Source: an uncultured Paracoccaceae bacterium (GTDB lineage: Bacteria > Pseudomonadota > Alphaproteobacteria > Rhodobacterales > Rhodobacteraceae). Taken from it: a DNA stretch of 64,000 nucleotides. The stretch is from assembly GCA_947500005.1 (NCBI GenBank), contig CANMQJ010000009.1, positions 141,329 to 205,328 of the forward strand, in the 5' to 3' direction. The notes under the pieces are model-generated. The model did no database searches, was not told the origin of the DNA, and was given only the letters and a program-made list of their open reading frames with translations. Shown here one piece after another: positions 1 to 8,652 of this stretch; within the stretch, counting starts at the first letter, position 1, and every line of letters starts with the position of its first letter. Made by a program: the position numbers and the translations under genes.

Positions 1-154
1 GCCATTCGCCGTCGCGCCCGTTGAACAGCGCGACCGGCGCACCCTCGGCCAGCCGCATGACGCCGAACAGGTAATGCGCCTGGTCGCGGTTCAGGGCAAC
101 CGATTGCCCCGGACCCAGCGGATGATCTACAAACAGCCTGATTTTCGCACTCAT
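1..154 (-). CDS. rsmE: 16S rRNA (uracil1498-N3)-methyltransferase, N-terminal part only
   Basis: Reading leftward from an ATG at 154, the frame stays open to the window edge. It begins MSAKIRLFVDHPLGPGQ and continues through QAHYLFGVMRL and VALFNGRDGEW. These are the characteristic N-terminal (PUA-like) motifs of RsmE, which methylates N3 of U1498 in 16S rRNA. The SPOUT catalytic domain lies outside the window. The gene is divergent from ubiA with only 12 bases between the two start codons, so the two promoters must overlap the opposing coding regions. The identification rests on about 51 residues, but the motif match is close. Confidence 0.87.
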   Translation of the reverse strand, partial: MSAKIRLFVDHPLGPGQSVALNRDQAHYLFGVMRLAEGAPVALFNGRDGEW

Positions 155-166
155 GGGGGACTACAT

Positions 167-1129
167 ATGCAAGGCGACGCCTCTGCGCCAGATGGTCAGG
201 TGGCCGACGCGGTCAAGGGCAACTGGGTCGACCGTTACGCCCCCGCCGCCGCGCGTCCCTATCTGCGGCTCAGCCGGGCGGACCGGCCCATCGGGACCTG
301 GCTTTTGCTGCTGCCCTGCTGGTGGGGGTTGATGCTGGCGATCTTCGCCGGCGGCAATCCGCGCTGGGAGGATCTGTGGATCTTCGCGGGATGCGGCATG
401 GGCGCCTGGCTGATGCGCGGGGCGGGCTGCACGTGGAACGACATAACCGACCGCGATTTCGACGGCGCGGTGGAGCGGACCCGCTCGCGCCCGATCCCGT
501 CGGGCCAGGTGACGGTGACCGGGGCGCTGGCCTGGATGGTGGCGCAGGCGCTGCTGGCCTTCTGCATCCTTCTCACCTTCAACTGGGCCGCCATCGGCAT
601 GGGAATCCTGTCGCTGGTCACGGTCGCGGTCTATCCCTTTGCCAAGCGCTTTACCTGGTGGCCGCAGATCTTCCTCGGGCTGGCCTTCAACTGGGGCGCG
701 CTGCTGGCCTGGACGGCGCATGCGGGGCGGCTGGAGCTGCCCGCGGTGCTGCTTTACCTCGCCGGAATCTGCTGGACGCTGTTCTACGACACGATCTATG
801 CCCATCAGGACAAGGAGGACGACGCGCTGATCGGGGTGAAATCCACCGCTCGACTGTTCGGGTCGGACACGGCGCGCTGGCTGCGCTGGTTCCTCGTGGG
901 CACTGTCAGCCTGATGGGGCTTGCGGTGATCGAGGCGGGGCTGCCGGATGCGCCGGTTCTGGCGATGACCATCGCACTTGCGGGCCCCTGGGCGATGGGC
1001 TGGCACATGCTGGGCCAGCTTCGCGCGCTGGATATCGACGACAACGACAAGCTCCTCGCGCAATTCCGCTCGAATCGCGATACCGGCTTCATTCCGCTGA
1101 TCTTCTTCGCGGTGGCGGTCCTGGCCTGA
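167..1129 (+). CDS. ubiA: 4-hydroxybenzoate polyprenyltransferase
   Basis: This is an integral membrane prenyltransferase of ubiquinone synthesis that attaches the polyprenyl tail to 4-hydroxybenzoate. Both aspartate-rich, Mg-pyrophosphate-binding motifs are present: NDITDRDFDG from about residue 91 and DTIYAHQDKEDD from about residue 208. Several hydrophobic helices lie between and after them. The ATG at 167 is preferred over an in-frame ATG at 74: it follows a GGGGGA box by 7 bases, and the extra upstream residues would overlap rsmE and look non-homologous. The product is 320 residues, normal for UbiA. It is divergent from rsmE, an arrangement seen in Rhodobacterales. Confidence 0.93.
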   Translation: MQGDASAPDGQVADAVKGNWVDRYAPAAARPYLRLSRADRPIGTWLLLLPCWWGLMLAIFAGGNPRWEDLWIFAGCGMGAWLMRGAGCTWNDITDRDFDGAVERTRSRPIPSGQVTVTGALAWMVAQALLAFCILLTFNWAAIGMGILSLVTVAVYPFAKRFTWWPQIFLGLAFNWGALLAWTAHAGRLELPAVLLYLAGICWTLFYDTIYAHQDKEDDALIGVKSTARLFGSDTARWLRWFLVGTVSLMGLAVIEAGLPDAPVLAMTIALAGPWAMGWHMLGQLRALDIDDNDKLLAQFRSNRDTGFIPLIFFAVAVLA

Positions 1130-1191
1130 TTGCACCTCTGGGCGGGGGGTAGTAAGACTTGCCGCCATACGCATGAACGCATGGGAGCTGG

Positions 1192-3102
1192 ATGCGCTTT
1201 CCCTTCACACTTGTCGCCGCCCTGACCTTTGCCATTGCCGCCGGTCTGAGCCTGATCGCGGCCGGATTCGCCGCAACCTATGTCGAGCAGACCTCGGAGA
1301 TCATCGTCCGGCAGGCGCTTGACGATGCCGGGCATGACTGGGCCGAGGTCGAAGCCGACGGGCTGCGCCTGACCCTTACCGGGACCGCGCCGGACGAGGC
1401 CAAGCGATTCAACGCGCTGACCGTCGTGGGCGACGAGGTCGATGCCTCGCGCGTGATAGACGAGATGACCGTGGCACCGACCGCCGATATCGCGCCGCCG
1501 CATTTCTCGGTCGAGATTCTTCGGAACGACAGCGGTATTTCCATCATCGGCCTTATCCCGGCGGCGACCGATCGTGATGCCCTTGTCGCGAAACTCTCCC
1601 GGCTCAATGACGGGATCGAGGTGACCGACCTGCTGGAGACCGCCGCCCACCCGGTGCCCGAGGGATGGGAGGATGCGATGGCCTACGCCGTGCTTGCGCT
1701 CTCGCGGCTGCCGCAATCGAAGGTGTCCGCCAGCGCCGGGCTGGTGCGGGTCAAGGCGATCTCGAACAGCCCCGAGGCCAAGCGCAAGCTGGAGGACGAC
1801 CTGACGCGGGCGGCACCGCCCTCGCTGCGGATCGGGCTGGACATATCCGCGCCGCGGCCGGTGATCACGCCCTTTACCCTTCGATTCCTCATCGACGACG
1901 CCGGTGCGCGGTTCGACGCCTGTTCGGCCCAGAACGAGGCCGGGCGCGAGCGCATCCTGGCCGCCGCACGGGCCGCGGGCCTGGAAGGCAAGGCCGAGTG
2001 CACCATCGGGTTGGGCGTGCCTTCGCCCAACTGGGCCACCGCGGCCGAGCTGAGCATCGCCGCGCTGGCGGAACTGGGGCACGGAACGGTGACGATGTCG
2101 GATGCCGATATCAGCCTGATCGCCGAACAGGGTACGCCGGAAGGCAGGTTCGACGATGTCGTGGGCGAGCTGGACAGCGCGCTGCCCGACGTCTTCGCCT
2201 TGCACGCGGTTCTGCCCGAACCCGAGGTTGCGGGCCCCCAGGGCCCGGTCGAGTTCACCGCAACGGTCAGCCCCGAGGGGCAGGTTCAGTTGCGCGGCCG
2301 GTTGGGAGACGAAGCGCTGCGGCAGGTGGCGGACAGCTATGCCAAGGCGGCCTTCGGCTCGGCCTCGGTCCATACCGCCGTCCGCCTGGTCGAGGGGCTT
2401 CCGGCCGACTGGCCGACGCGGGTACTGGCCGGGCTCGAGGCGCTGTCGTTCCTGCGTAACGGCGCGCTGATCGTGACGCCCGAGCGGGTCGATCTGCGCG
2501 GCGTCTCGACGATCGAGGAGGCAAATTCCCGGATCGCGCGCCTGTTGTCGGAAAAGCTGGGCGAAGGGGCCAAGTACGACCTGTCCGTGGAGTATGTCGC
2601 GCCGCCCGAACCCGAGGATACCCCCCCCGACCCGGAAATCTGCGAGGCCCGCCTGGTCGCGATCCAGGAAGGCGAGAAGATCGCCTTCGAGCCGGGTTCG
2701 GCCACGGTGGCGGCAGGTTCGGCCCAGATTCTCAACAGCATCGCGGACGTTCTTCGCGAGTGCGGCCAGATCCGGATGGAGATCCAGGGCCATACCGACA
2801 GCCAGGGCCGTGAGGAAATGAACGAGCAGCTGAGCCAGGCGCGGGCACAATCGGTGCTGAACGAGCTGCGCGCACGGCGGGTTCTGACCTCGAGCTTCGC
2901 CGCGGTCGGCTATGGCGAGACCCAGCCCATCGCGGACAACGACACCGAGGAAGGGCGTGAGGCCAACCGCCGGATCGAGTTCCGGCTGCTGCGGCCGGAA
3001 CCCGTGGAAGAGACGCAGACAGCGCTGGAAGAGGCCGAGGCCCCCGCACAACAGGATGAAGAGGCGGGCGACGCGCCGGACGCCGAGGGCGGAGACGAAT
3101 GA
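1192..3102 (+). CDS. OmpA-family envelope protein with BON-like domains
   Basis: The 636-residue protein starts with a hydrophobic signal or anchor segment (about residues 5-28). A long region with several BON-like repeats follows. The C-terminal OmpA peptidoglycan-binding domain covers roughly residues 490-600, with IQGHTDSQG and the NEQLSQARAQSV helix near residue 544. It ends in an acidic Glu/Ala-rich tail. The ATG at 1192 follows GGGAG by about 5 bases. It probably sits in the periplasm and binds peptidoglycan. The small membrane protein beginning 2 bases after its stop is likely co-transcribed. The exact role is unknown. Confidence 0.85.
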   Translation: MRFPFTLVAALTFAIAAGLSLIAAGFAATYVEQTSEIIVRQALDDAGHDWAEVEADGLRLTLTGTAPDEAKRFNALTVVGDEVDASRVIDEMTVAPTADIAPPHFSVEILRNDSGISIIGLIPAATDRDALVAKLSRLNDGIEVTDLLETAAHPVPEGWEDAMAYAVLALSRLPQSKVSASAGLVRVKAISNSPEAKRKLEDDLTRAAPPSLRIGLDISAPRPVITPFTLRFLIDDAGARFDACSAQNEAGRERILAAARAAGLEGKAECTIGLGVPSPNWATAAELSIAALAELGHGTVTMSDADISLIAEQGTPEGRFDDVVGELDSALPDVFALHAVLPEPEVAGPQGPVEFTATVSPEGQVQLRGRLGDEALRQVADSYAKAAFGSASVHTAVRLVEGLPADWPTRVLAGLEALSFLRNGALIVTPERVDLRGVSTIEEANSRIARLLSEKLGEGAKYDLSVEYVAPPEPEDTPPDPEICEARLVAIQEGEKIAFEPGSATVAAGSAQILNSIADVLRECGQIRMEIQGHTDSQGREEMNEQLSQARAQSVLNELRARRVLTSSFAAVGYGETQPIADNDTEEGREANRRIEFRLLRPEPVEETQTALEEAEAPAQQDEEAGDAPDAEGGDE

Positions 3103-3103
3103 C

Positions 3104-3424
3104 ATGAACGGAACGCAATTCATCATCACCACCGCCATCATCCTGTTCGTGGCCTTTGCCCTGGGCTGGTTCGCGAACTGGCTGGTTCACCGCTTTACCC
3201 GCGTCCGGCAAAGCGACGTGGCCGACCTGGACCGGATGAGCCAGGAACTGCACGAGGCCGAGGAGACGCGCGACCAGGCGATCACCTATCTTCAGCAGCG
3301 CGAGGCGGAATTGACCAACCAGCTGACCCAGACCGAGGCGGAACTGCGCGCCGCGATGGACGGGTTGCGCGACGCAAGGCAGGAAGCCGAGGAGATGCGC
3401 GCGCGCCTGAACCGGTTCGAATAG
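3104..3424 (+). CDS. Small membrane protein with cytoplasmic coiled coil
   Basis: This is a 106-residue protein with one N-terminal transmembrane helix (about residues 6-28, starting MNGTQFIITTAIILF). A charged, Glu/Gln/Arg-rich segment with heptad character then runs almost to the C-terminus. It starts 2 bases downstream of the OmpA-family stop, so the two genes are probably translated together. A longer in-frame extension to 2912 exists but reads through the OmpA gene with non-protein-like Arg/Pro composition, so it was rejected. No enzymatic motif is visible. It may be a structural or scaffolding partner of the upstream OmpA-like protein, but this is inference from position only. Confidence 0.75.
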   Translation: MNGTQFIITTAIILFVAFALGWFANWLVHRFTRVRQSDVADLDRMSQELHEAEETRDQAITYLQQREAELTNQLTQTEAELRAAMDGLRDARQEAEEMRARLNRFE

Positions 3425-3480
3425 GTTTCCTTCGGGCACCGCTGCGCCTAGTCTGCGCCGAGGTCACCCAAGGAGCCGAG

Positions 3481-4710
3481 ATGCCGACCCCTCCCCCCTT
3501 TGCCCGCTGGCTGGGCCAGACGAATGACGTGACGCAGGTCTTCCTCGCCGCGGGCCAGGTGCCCGACCTGGTGAATCTGGCCGGGGGGTTGCCCGATCCG
3601 TCGGTCTGGCCGGTCGAGGCGCTGGCGGACCTGTCGGCGCGCGCGGTGCGCGAACACCCGCAGGAAGCGCTGGGGTATCCGCCGATCGAGGGGCTGCCCG
3701 GCTTGCGCGATGTGATCGCGGCGCGGTTTTCCACCGACGGCCTCCGGCTTGGCCGCGAGAACGTCCTGATCACCACCGGCGGCATGCAGGGGCTGGAGCT
3801 GATCGGAAAGGTGCTGCTGGACGAGGGCGACGTGATCGCCGCACAGACGCCGGCCTATCTGGGCGCGCTCGACGCCTGGAGGCCGCGCGGCCCGGCCTAT
3901 CGCCCGGTCCGGATGGAGGAGGCCGCGCCAGACCTGCCCTTCCTGATGCGGGGCGCGAAGTTCTCCTATACCGTTCCCAATTTCTCGAACCCGTCCGGCC
4001 GTATTGTCGATACCGACCGGCGCAAGGCGCTGGTCGCGGCGGCGCGGGAAACGAGCGTATGGCTGGTCGAGGACGATCCTTATGGCGCGCTCTACTACGA
4101 TGGGGACCCCCTGCCCCGGATGCTGACGCTATGTGGCGGCGATCCCTATGATGGCCCTGTGATCTACCTGGGAACGCTGTCCAAGGAGCTTGCGCCGGGG
4201 CTGCGGATCGGCTGGGTGATCGCCGCGCCCGAGATGATCGGGGCGCTGACCACGGCCAAGCAGGGCTCGGACATGTGCACCAGCGGGTTGTCGCAGCAGG
4301 TGGCCTGCATGGCCTTGGAGGACGGGCTGTGCGAGCGGGTGCTGCCGGATATCCTGTCGCTCTATTCCGCGCGTCGCGATGCGCTTTGCGCGGCGATGAC
4401 GGAACATCTGGACGAGTTGTTCGAGTGGGAGGTGCCCACCGGCGGCATGTTCGTCTGGGCGCGGGCGCGCGGCGCACGGCTCGACACCGACCTGCTGATG
4501 CGCGAGGGGCTGTCGCACGGGGTGTGCATCTCGCCCTCCTCCGTCTTCGATCCCGAGGGGCGTGACCGGGGCGCGGTGCGGATCAACTTCACCCTCAACC
4601 CGCCCGATAAACTGGCCGAAGGCGTCCGGCGACTGGCGGACGCGTCGCGGGCGGTGCTTGCCGGGGTCGCAGGCGGCAGGTTGACGCAGGGCCGCCCCCG
4701 GCTAGGCTGA
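3481..4710 (+). CDS. PLP-dependent aminotransferase (class I/II, MocR/2-aminoadipate type)
   Basis: The 409-residue fold-type I PLP enzyme resembles the aminotransferase part of MocR regulators and LysN/2-aminoadipate aminotransferases, but has no N-terminal GntR DNA-binding domain. Visible features are PNFSNPSG, the DDPYGALYY segment, and the Schiff-base lysine in LGTLSKELAPGLRIGWV at about K235. An ATG at 3481 follows GGAGCCGAG. The stop is 4 bases before the next gene, a PLP ammonia-lyase homologue, so it starts a co-directional catabolic block. The substrate is unknown. A D- or beta-amino acid intermediate is possible given the neighbours. Confidence 0.85.
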   Translation: MPTPPPFARWLGQTNDVTQVFLAAGQVPDLVNLAGGLPDPSVWPVEALADLSARAVREHPQEALGYPPIEGLPGLRDVIAARFSTDGLRLGRENVLITTGGMQGLELIGKVLLDEGDVIAAQTPAYLGALDAWRPRGPAYRPVRMEEAAPDLPFLMRGAKFSYTVPNFSNPSGRIVDTDRRKALVAAARETSVWLVEDDPYGALYYDGDPLPRMLTLCGGDPYDGPVIYLGTLSKELAPGLRIGWVIAAPEMIGALTTAKQGSDMCTSGLSQQVACMALEDGLCERVLPDILSLYSARRDALCAAMTEHLDELFEWEVPTGGMFVWARARGARLDTDLLMREGLSHGVCISPSSVFDPEGRDRGAVRINFTLNPPDKLAEGVRRLADASRAVLAGVAGGRLTQGRPRLG

Positions 4711-4714
4711 CGGG

Positions 4715-5761
4715 ATGAGACATCTGGCAAACCCCCATCGCGGCACTGTTCTGAACCTTCCCGACCTGGTCGACATCCCCTTCCCCAGCGTCGATGCGGC
4801 AGCACCGCTGAAACTGCTCGAACGCTGCCCGGCGGCCGCGCGGACGCCCCTGCGCGAGATGCCGGAACTGGCCGAAACGCTCGGCATTGGCGCTTTGTGG
4901 GTCAAGGACGAGCGCGGGCGCATGGGGCTGGGCAGCTTCAAGGCGCTGGGGGCGGCCTATGTCATCGCCTGCGAGGCCGAGGCGGGAGAGGCGAGCGGCC
5001 GGACCTATGTCACCGCCAGCGCGGGCAATCACGGCCTGTCGGTGGCGGCCGGCGCGCGGGTCTTCGGCGCGCGGGCCAAGGTCTTCATCGCCGAACAGGT
5101 CCCCGAGAGTTTCGCACAACGGCTGGAGGCGGAAGGCGCCGAGGTTGTCCGCGAGGGCGCGGATTACGAGGCCAGCATGGCCGCCGCTGCCCGCGCGGCA
5201 GAGGCGCCGGGCCATGTGCTGCTGTCCGACAGTTCCTGGGCGGGCTATGTCGATCGACCGCACCGGCTGATGGAGGGCTATCTGGCGCTGATGGCCGAGG
5301 TGTTCGAGCAGATCCCGGAGGTTCCGACGCATATCCTGCTTCAGGCTGGGGTCGGCGGGCTGGCCGGGGCCGCGGCGGCAAACGCGCGTGCCCGGTGGGG
5401 CGACGCCCCGCGCATCGTCGTAGTCGAACCCGAGAACGCGCCCGCGCTGCTGGCCTCCATCGAGGCAGGCGGGCCGGTCCATGCGCCGGGGCCGCCGTCC
5501 TGCATGGGCCGGCTGGATTGCAAGGAACCGTCGCTGATCGCGCTCAAGGGGCTGGCCCGGGATGCCGACGATTTCGTGACGATCACCGAGGATGAGGGGG
5601 AGAAGGGCGCGGCCCTGGCCGCCCGGTTCGGTCTGGCCAGCACGCCCTCGGGTGCGGCGGGCCTGGCCGGGATCGCTGCTGCTGGCAAGTGGCACGCGGC
5701 ACTGGGACTGGGGCCGGAGGCGCGGGTTCTGGCGATCCTGTCGGAACAGGCGGACGGGTGA
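4715..5761 (+). CDS. PLP-dependent ammonia-lyase, diaminopropionate ammonia-lyase-like
   Basis: This is a fold-type II PLP enzyme of 348 residues. The PLP lysine is K76 in GLGSFKALGAAYV. The cofactor-binding ASAGNHGLSVA motif follows, and a Gly-rich loop appears at LLQAGVGGLAGAAAA. The overall pattern (TPLREMPELAETLGIGALWVKDE) is closest to diaminopropionate ammonia-lyase (DpaL) and more distant from threonine/serine dehydratases such as EutB. It is shorter than typical DpaL (about 400 residues). It probably deaminates an amino acid to a 2-oxo acid. Its TGA shares an A with the ATG of the downstream M24 gene (TGATG), indicating translational coupling. Confidence 0.82.
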   Translation: MRHLANPHRGTVLNLPDLVDIPFPSVDAAAPLKLLERCPAAARTPLREMPELAETLGIGALWVKDERGRMGLGSFKALGAAYVIACEAEAGEASGRTYVTASAGNHGLSVAAGARVFGARAKVFIAEQVPESFAQRLEAEGAEVVREGADYEASMAAAARAAEAPGHVLLSDSSWAGYVDRPHRLMEGYLALMAEVFEQIPEVPTHILLQAGVGGLAGAAAANARARWGDAPRIVVVEPENAPALLASIEAGGPVHAPGPPSCMGRLDCKEPSLIALKGLARDADDFVTITEDEGEKGAALAARFGLASTPSGAAGLAGIAAAGKWHAALGLGPEARVLAILSEQADG

Positions 5762-6903
5762 TGGAGGTCTTTGAACCGGCCGAGTATCGGGCGCGGCTGG
5801 CGAAGGCGCAGGCGCTGATGGCCGAGGCCGGTCTGGCGGCGCTGTTCCTGACGACCGAGCCCGAGATCCGGTATTTCACCGGGTTCCTGACGCGGTTCTG
5901 GGAAAGCCCGACGCGGCCCTGGTTCCTCGTCGTCCCCGTGCAGGGCGATCCGGTGGCGGTCATCCCGGCCATTGGCGCACATCTGATGGGTCAGAGCTGG
6001 ATTTCCGACATCCGGACCTGGGCAGCGCCGGACTACGCCGATGACGGCGTGGGCCTGCTGGCCGAGACGCTGCGCGAACTGGTGCCCGAGGGTGGCCGGA
6101 TCGGCCTACCGTCAGGGTTGGAGTCGCACCTGCGGATGCCATTGGCGGATTGGGCGCGGCTGGGCGGGATGATCGGCGGGCGCGCCTTTACAGCTGATGC
6201 TTCGATCCTGCGGCACTTGCGGATGGTGAAGTCCCCGGCCGAAGTCGCCCGCATCCGCGAGGCCTGTGCCATCGCCGGGCGCGCCTTTGCCCGTGTGCCC
6301 GAGATCGCGCGGGCGGGGCTGCCCTTGTCGGAGGTGTTCCGGCGCTTCCAGATGCTGTGCCTGGAGGAAGGGGCGGACTGGGTGTCCTACCTAGCGGGCG
6401 GGGCGGGGCCGGATGGCTATGGCGACGTGATCTCTCCGGCGACGGATGCGCCCTTGCAGACAGGCGATGTGCTGATGCTGGATACCGGCGTCGTGCACGG
6501 CGGCTATTTCTGCGATTATGACCGCAACTGGGCTGTTGGCCGCGCATCGGATGTGGCTTGTGATGGACACGTCCGGGTGATCGAGGCGACGCAGGCCGGG
6601 TTCGAGGCCGCGCGCCCCGGCGCCACGGCGGCCGACCTGTTCCACGCGATGAACAGCGTGCTGGGCGGCGGCGCGACCGGACGGCTGGGCCACGGGCTGG
6701 GGATGCAGTTGACGGAATGGCCCTCGCTCATCCCCGCCGACCATACGGTGCTTGAGCCGGGCATGGTGCTGACGCTGGAGCCCGGTTTCGGGATCGCGCC
6801 GGGGTGGTCCATCGTGCATGAGGAAAACATTGTCGTGACCGGGACCGGGGCCGAATGGTTGAGCTCACCCGCGTCCAGCGCCTTGCCGGTTCTGGAGGGA
6901 TAG
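5761..6903 (+). CDS. M24-family metallopeptidase-like hydrolase (Xaa-Pro peptidase/ectoine hydrolase type)
   Basis: The 380-residue protein has a creatinase-like N-terminal domain and a C-terminal pita-bread M24 domain. All five metal ligands can be seen: D241 (LMLDTG), D252 (FCDYDRN), H311 (GHGLGM), E340 (LTLEPGF) and E354 (VHEEN). The family includes Xaa-Pro aminopeptidases, creatinase and the ectoine hydrolase DoeA. The ATG at 5761 overlaps the previous stop; an in-frame start at 5689 inside the upstream gene was rejected. Beside an ammonia-lyase and an Asp/Glu-racemase-type enzyme it most likely opens an amide or N-acyl bond of a small catabolite. The specific substrate cannot be read from sequence. 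Confidence 0.83.
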   Translation: MEVFEPAEYRARLAKAQALMAEAGLAALFLTTEPEIRYFTGFLTRFWESPTRPWFLVVPVQGDPVAVIPAIGAHLMGQSWISDIRTWAAPDYADDGVGLLAETLRELVPEGGRIGLPSGLESHLRMPLADWARLGGMIGGRAFTADASILRHLRMVKSPAEVARIREACAIAGRAFARVPEIARAGLPLSEVFRRFQMLCLEEGADWVSYLAGGAGPDGYGDVISPATDAPLQTGDVLMLDTGVVHGGYFCDYDRNWAVGRASDVACDGHVRVIEATQAGFEAARPGATAADLFHAMNSVLGGGATGRLGHGLGMQLTEWPSLIPADHTVLEPGMVLTLEPGFGIAPGWSIVHEENIVVTGTGAEWLSSPASSALPVLEG

Positions 6904-6906
6904 CGC

Positions 6907-7638
6907 GTGCCCTTCGCCTATTCCCTGATCACCCCGGCGCGGCCCCGTCTGGGCGTGATCGTGCTTCAAGCGGACGAAACCCTGGAAAACGAGTTTCGCC
7001 ATCTGATACCCGAGGGGGCCAGCCTGCTGACAAGCCGGATCCCCTCGGGGTTGGAGGTCACGCCCGAGAGCCTGGGCGAGATGCGCAACCACATGACGGC
7101 GGCGGCGGCGCTGTTCCCGCATGGGTATGATTTCGACGCGGTGGCCTATGCCTGCACCAGCGGTGCGGCGGAACTCGGCTCTGCGGATGTGGTCGAGATG
7201 ATCCGCGCGGGCTGCGTCACCCGCCATGTCACCGATCCACTCACGGCGCTGGTCGCGGCCTGCCACGCCTGCAAGGTCGAACGATTGGCGATCCTGTCCC
7301 CTTACATCGAGGTGGTCTCGGACCGGATACGGCAGCGTCTGGCCGACGCCGGGATCGAGACACCCGTCTTCGGCACCTTCGCCGAACCGGCCGAGGCGCG
7401 GGTGGCGCGAATCGCGGACGAGGACATCATCTCGGCGGGCCGATCGCTGGCGCATGAGGCGGGGGTGGACGCGTTGTTTCTGTCCTGCACCAACCTGCGC
7501 ACGATGGACGTGATCCGTCCGCTGCAGGCGACATTGGCGATGCCGGTCTTTTCCTCGAACCTCGTGCTGGCCTGGCACCTGCTACGGCTGACCATGGGCG
7601 AGGATGCGCCGGAGCGGCCTGCGGGACTGCTGGAGTAG
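6907..7638 (+). CDS. Asp/Glu/hydantoin racemase superfamily enzyme (maleate isomerase/EutA-like)
   Basis: This is a 243-residue member of the superfamily holding maleate cis-trans isomerase, arylmalonate decarboxylase and EutA. The paired catalytic cysteines are C83 in YACTSGAAELGS and C194 in LSCTNLRT. It starts with GTG at 6907, 3 bases after the M24 stop, so it is clearly in the same operon. The family racemises, isomerises or decarboxylates carboxylates through a two-base cysteine mechanism. With the hydantoinase subunits downstream, a racemase role on a hydantoin or amino acid is plausible, but the maleate-isomerase or EutA assignments fit equally well. Confidence 0.8.
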   Translation: MPFAYSLITPARPRLGVIVLQADETLENEFRHLIPEGASLLTSRIPSGLEVTPESLGEMRNHMTAAAALFPHGYDFDAVAYACTSGAAELGSADVVEMIRAGCVTRHVTDPLTALVAACHACKVERLAILSPYIEVVSDRIRQRLADAGIETPVFGTFAEPAEARVARIADEDIISAGRSLAHEAGVDALFLSCTNLRTMDVIRPLQATLAMPVFSSNLVLAWHLLRLTMGEDAPERPAGLLE

Positions 7639-7649
7639 GCCCCGAGCGC

Positions 7650-8570
7650 ATGCTATGCGCGGGCAAACCGGAGACGTCCTTGCCGCCCCTCACCCTCAAA
7701 CAGCTCGAAGCGCTTGTCGCCGTGGCCGATCTGGGATCGTTCCGCCGTGCGGCGGAGCGGCTCAACACCACGCAGCCCAATATCTCGAACCGGATCGCGC
7801 AGCTGGAATCGCAGCTGCGGGTGATCCTGATGGAGCGGGACGCGGGCTCGGTCCGGCTGACCGCGCGGGGGCGCGAGGTGCTGGCCCATGCGCGGCGGGT
7901 GCTGGCCGGGATGGATGCGCTGGTGGCCGCTGCTGGCGATGCCTCGCTGTTCGAGGGGATTTTGCGGCTGGGGGTGAGCGAGCTTGTGGCACATACCTGG
8001 CTGATGCCGTTTCTCAAGGAGATGCGCGCGGCCTTCCCCTCGGTCGACGTGGAATTGACGGTCGACCTGAGCGCGAACCTGTCCGAGGCGCTGTTCGCGC
8101 GCGACCTGGATCTGACCTTTCAAAGCGGTCCGTTCGACCGGCGCACCGCGGGCACCGTTCCGCTGGATGCCTCGCCCTATTCCTGGGTGGCAAGCCCGTC
8201 GCTGGGGGTCGCTGCCCCGCTGACGGAGGCTGACCTGACCGCGAACCCGGTGCTGACCCATGCGCGCGGCACGCATCCCTTCCAGCAGCTCGAGGCACAT
8301 TTTCGCAGCGCGCGCATCGCCGCGCGGCTGGTACCGTCGTCGAACATCGCCGCCTGCCTGCGGATGAGCGTGGACGGGCTGGGCATTGCCTGCCTGCCCG
8401 ACCGGATGCTGGCACCCTACCTTGCGGACGGGCGGCTGCGGCGGCTGGATTACCCCTGGGTGCCCGACGACCTGCGCTTTGCCGCGCGCTACCTGTCGGA
8501 TCCGGCGCCCGCTTATCTGACCGGGGCCATCGGGATCGCGCAGAAGCTGTCGCAGGATCAGAATTACTGA
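7650..8570 (+). CDS. LysR-family transcriptional regulator
   Basis: This is a LysR-type activator or repressor. The N-terminal winged HTH is LTLKQLEALVAVADLGSFRR onward, with TTQPNISNRIAQLE as recognition region. A substrate-binding-type effector domain follows (about residues 90-300), with the typical SVDGLGIACLPDRM motif. An ATG at 7650 gives 306 residues. A TTG at 7680, 7 bases after GGAG, gives a start closer to other LysR proteins and may be the true one. It lies inside the catabolic block between the racemase-like gene and the hydantoinase genes, in the same direction, and probably controls them. Confidence 0.88.
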   Translation: MLCAGKPETSLPPLTLKQLEALVAVADLGSFRRAAERLNTTQPNISNRIAQLESQLRVILMERDAGSVRLTARGREVLAHARRVLAGMDALVAAAGDASLFEGILRLGVSELVAHTWLMPFLKEMRAAFPSVDVELTVDLSANLSEALFARDLDLTFQSGPFDRRTAGTVPLDASPYSWVASPSLGVAAPLTEADLTANPVLTHARGTHPFQQLEAHFRSARIAARLVPSSNIAACLRMSVDGLGIACLPDRMLAPYLADGRLRRLDYPWVPDDLRFAARYLSDPAPAYLTGAIGIAQKLSQDQNY

Positions 8571-8652
8571 TCCTTCCAATCCAAACAAAGAATTTTTCCT
8601 GATCCTGCCGTTTCGTTAACCTACCGCCGACAAGACAAGGATGAGGTTGGCG

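Noticed and set aside
805..3141. Long minus-strand open frame opposite ubiA and the OmpA-family gene
   Set aside because: An antisense shadow caused by high GC at third codon positions; its product is Arg/Gly/His-rich without domain features, and the plus-strand genes are clear.
4715..7638. Naming the ammonia-lyase, M24 and racemase genes as eutB, doeA and eutA of ectoine catabolism
   Set aside because: The lyase looks closer to diaminopropionate ammonia-lyase, and doeB, eutC, the regulator enuR and an ectoine transporter are absent, so the symbols are not justified.
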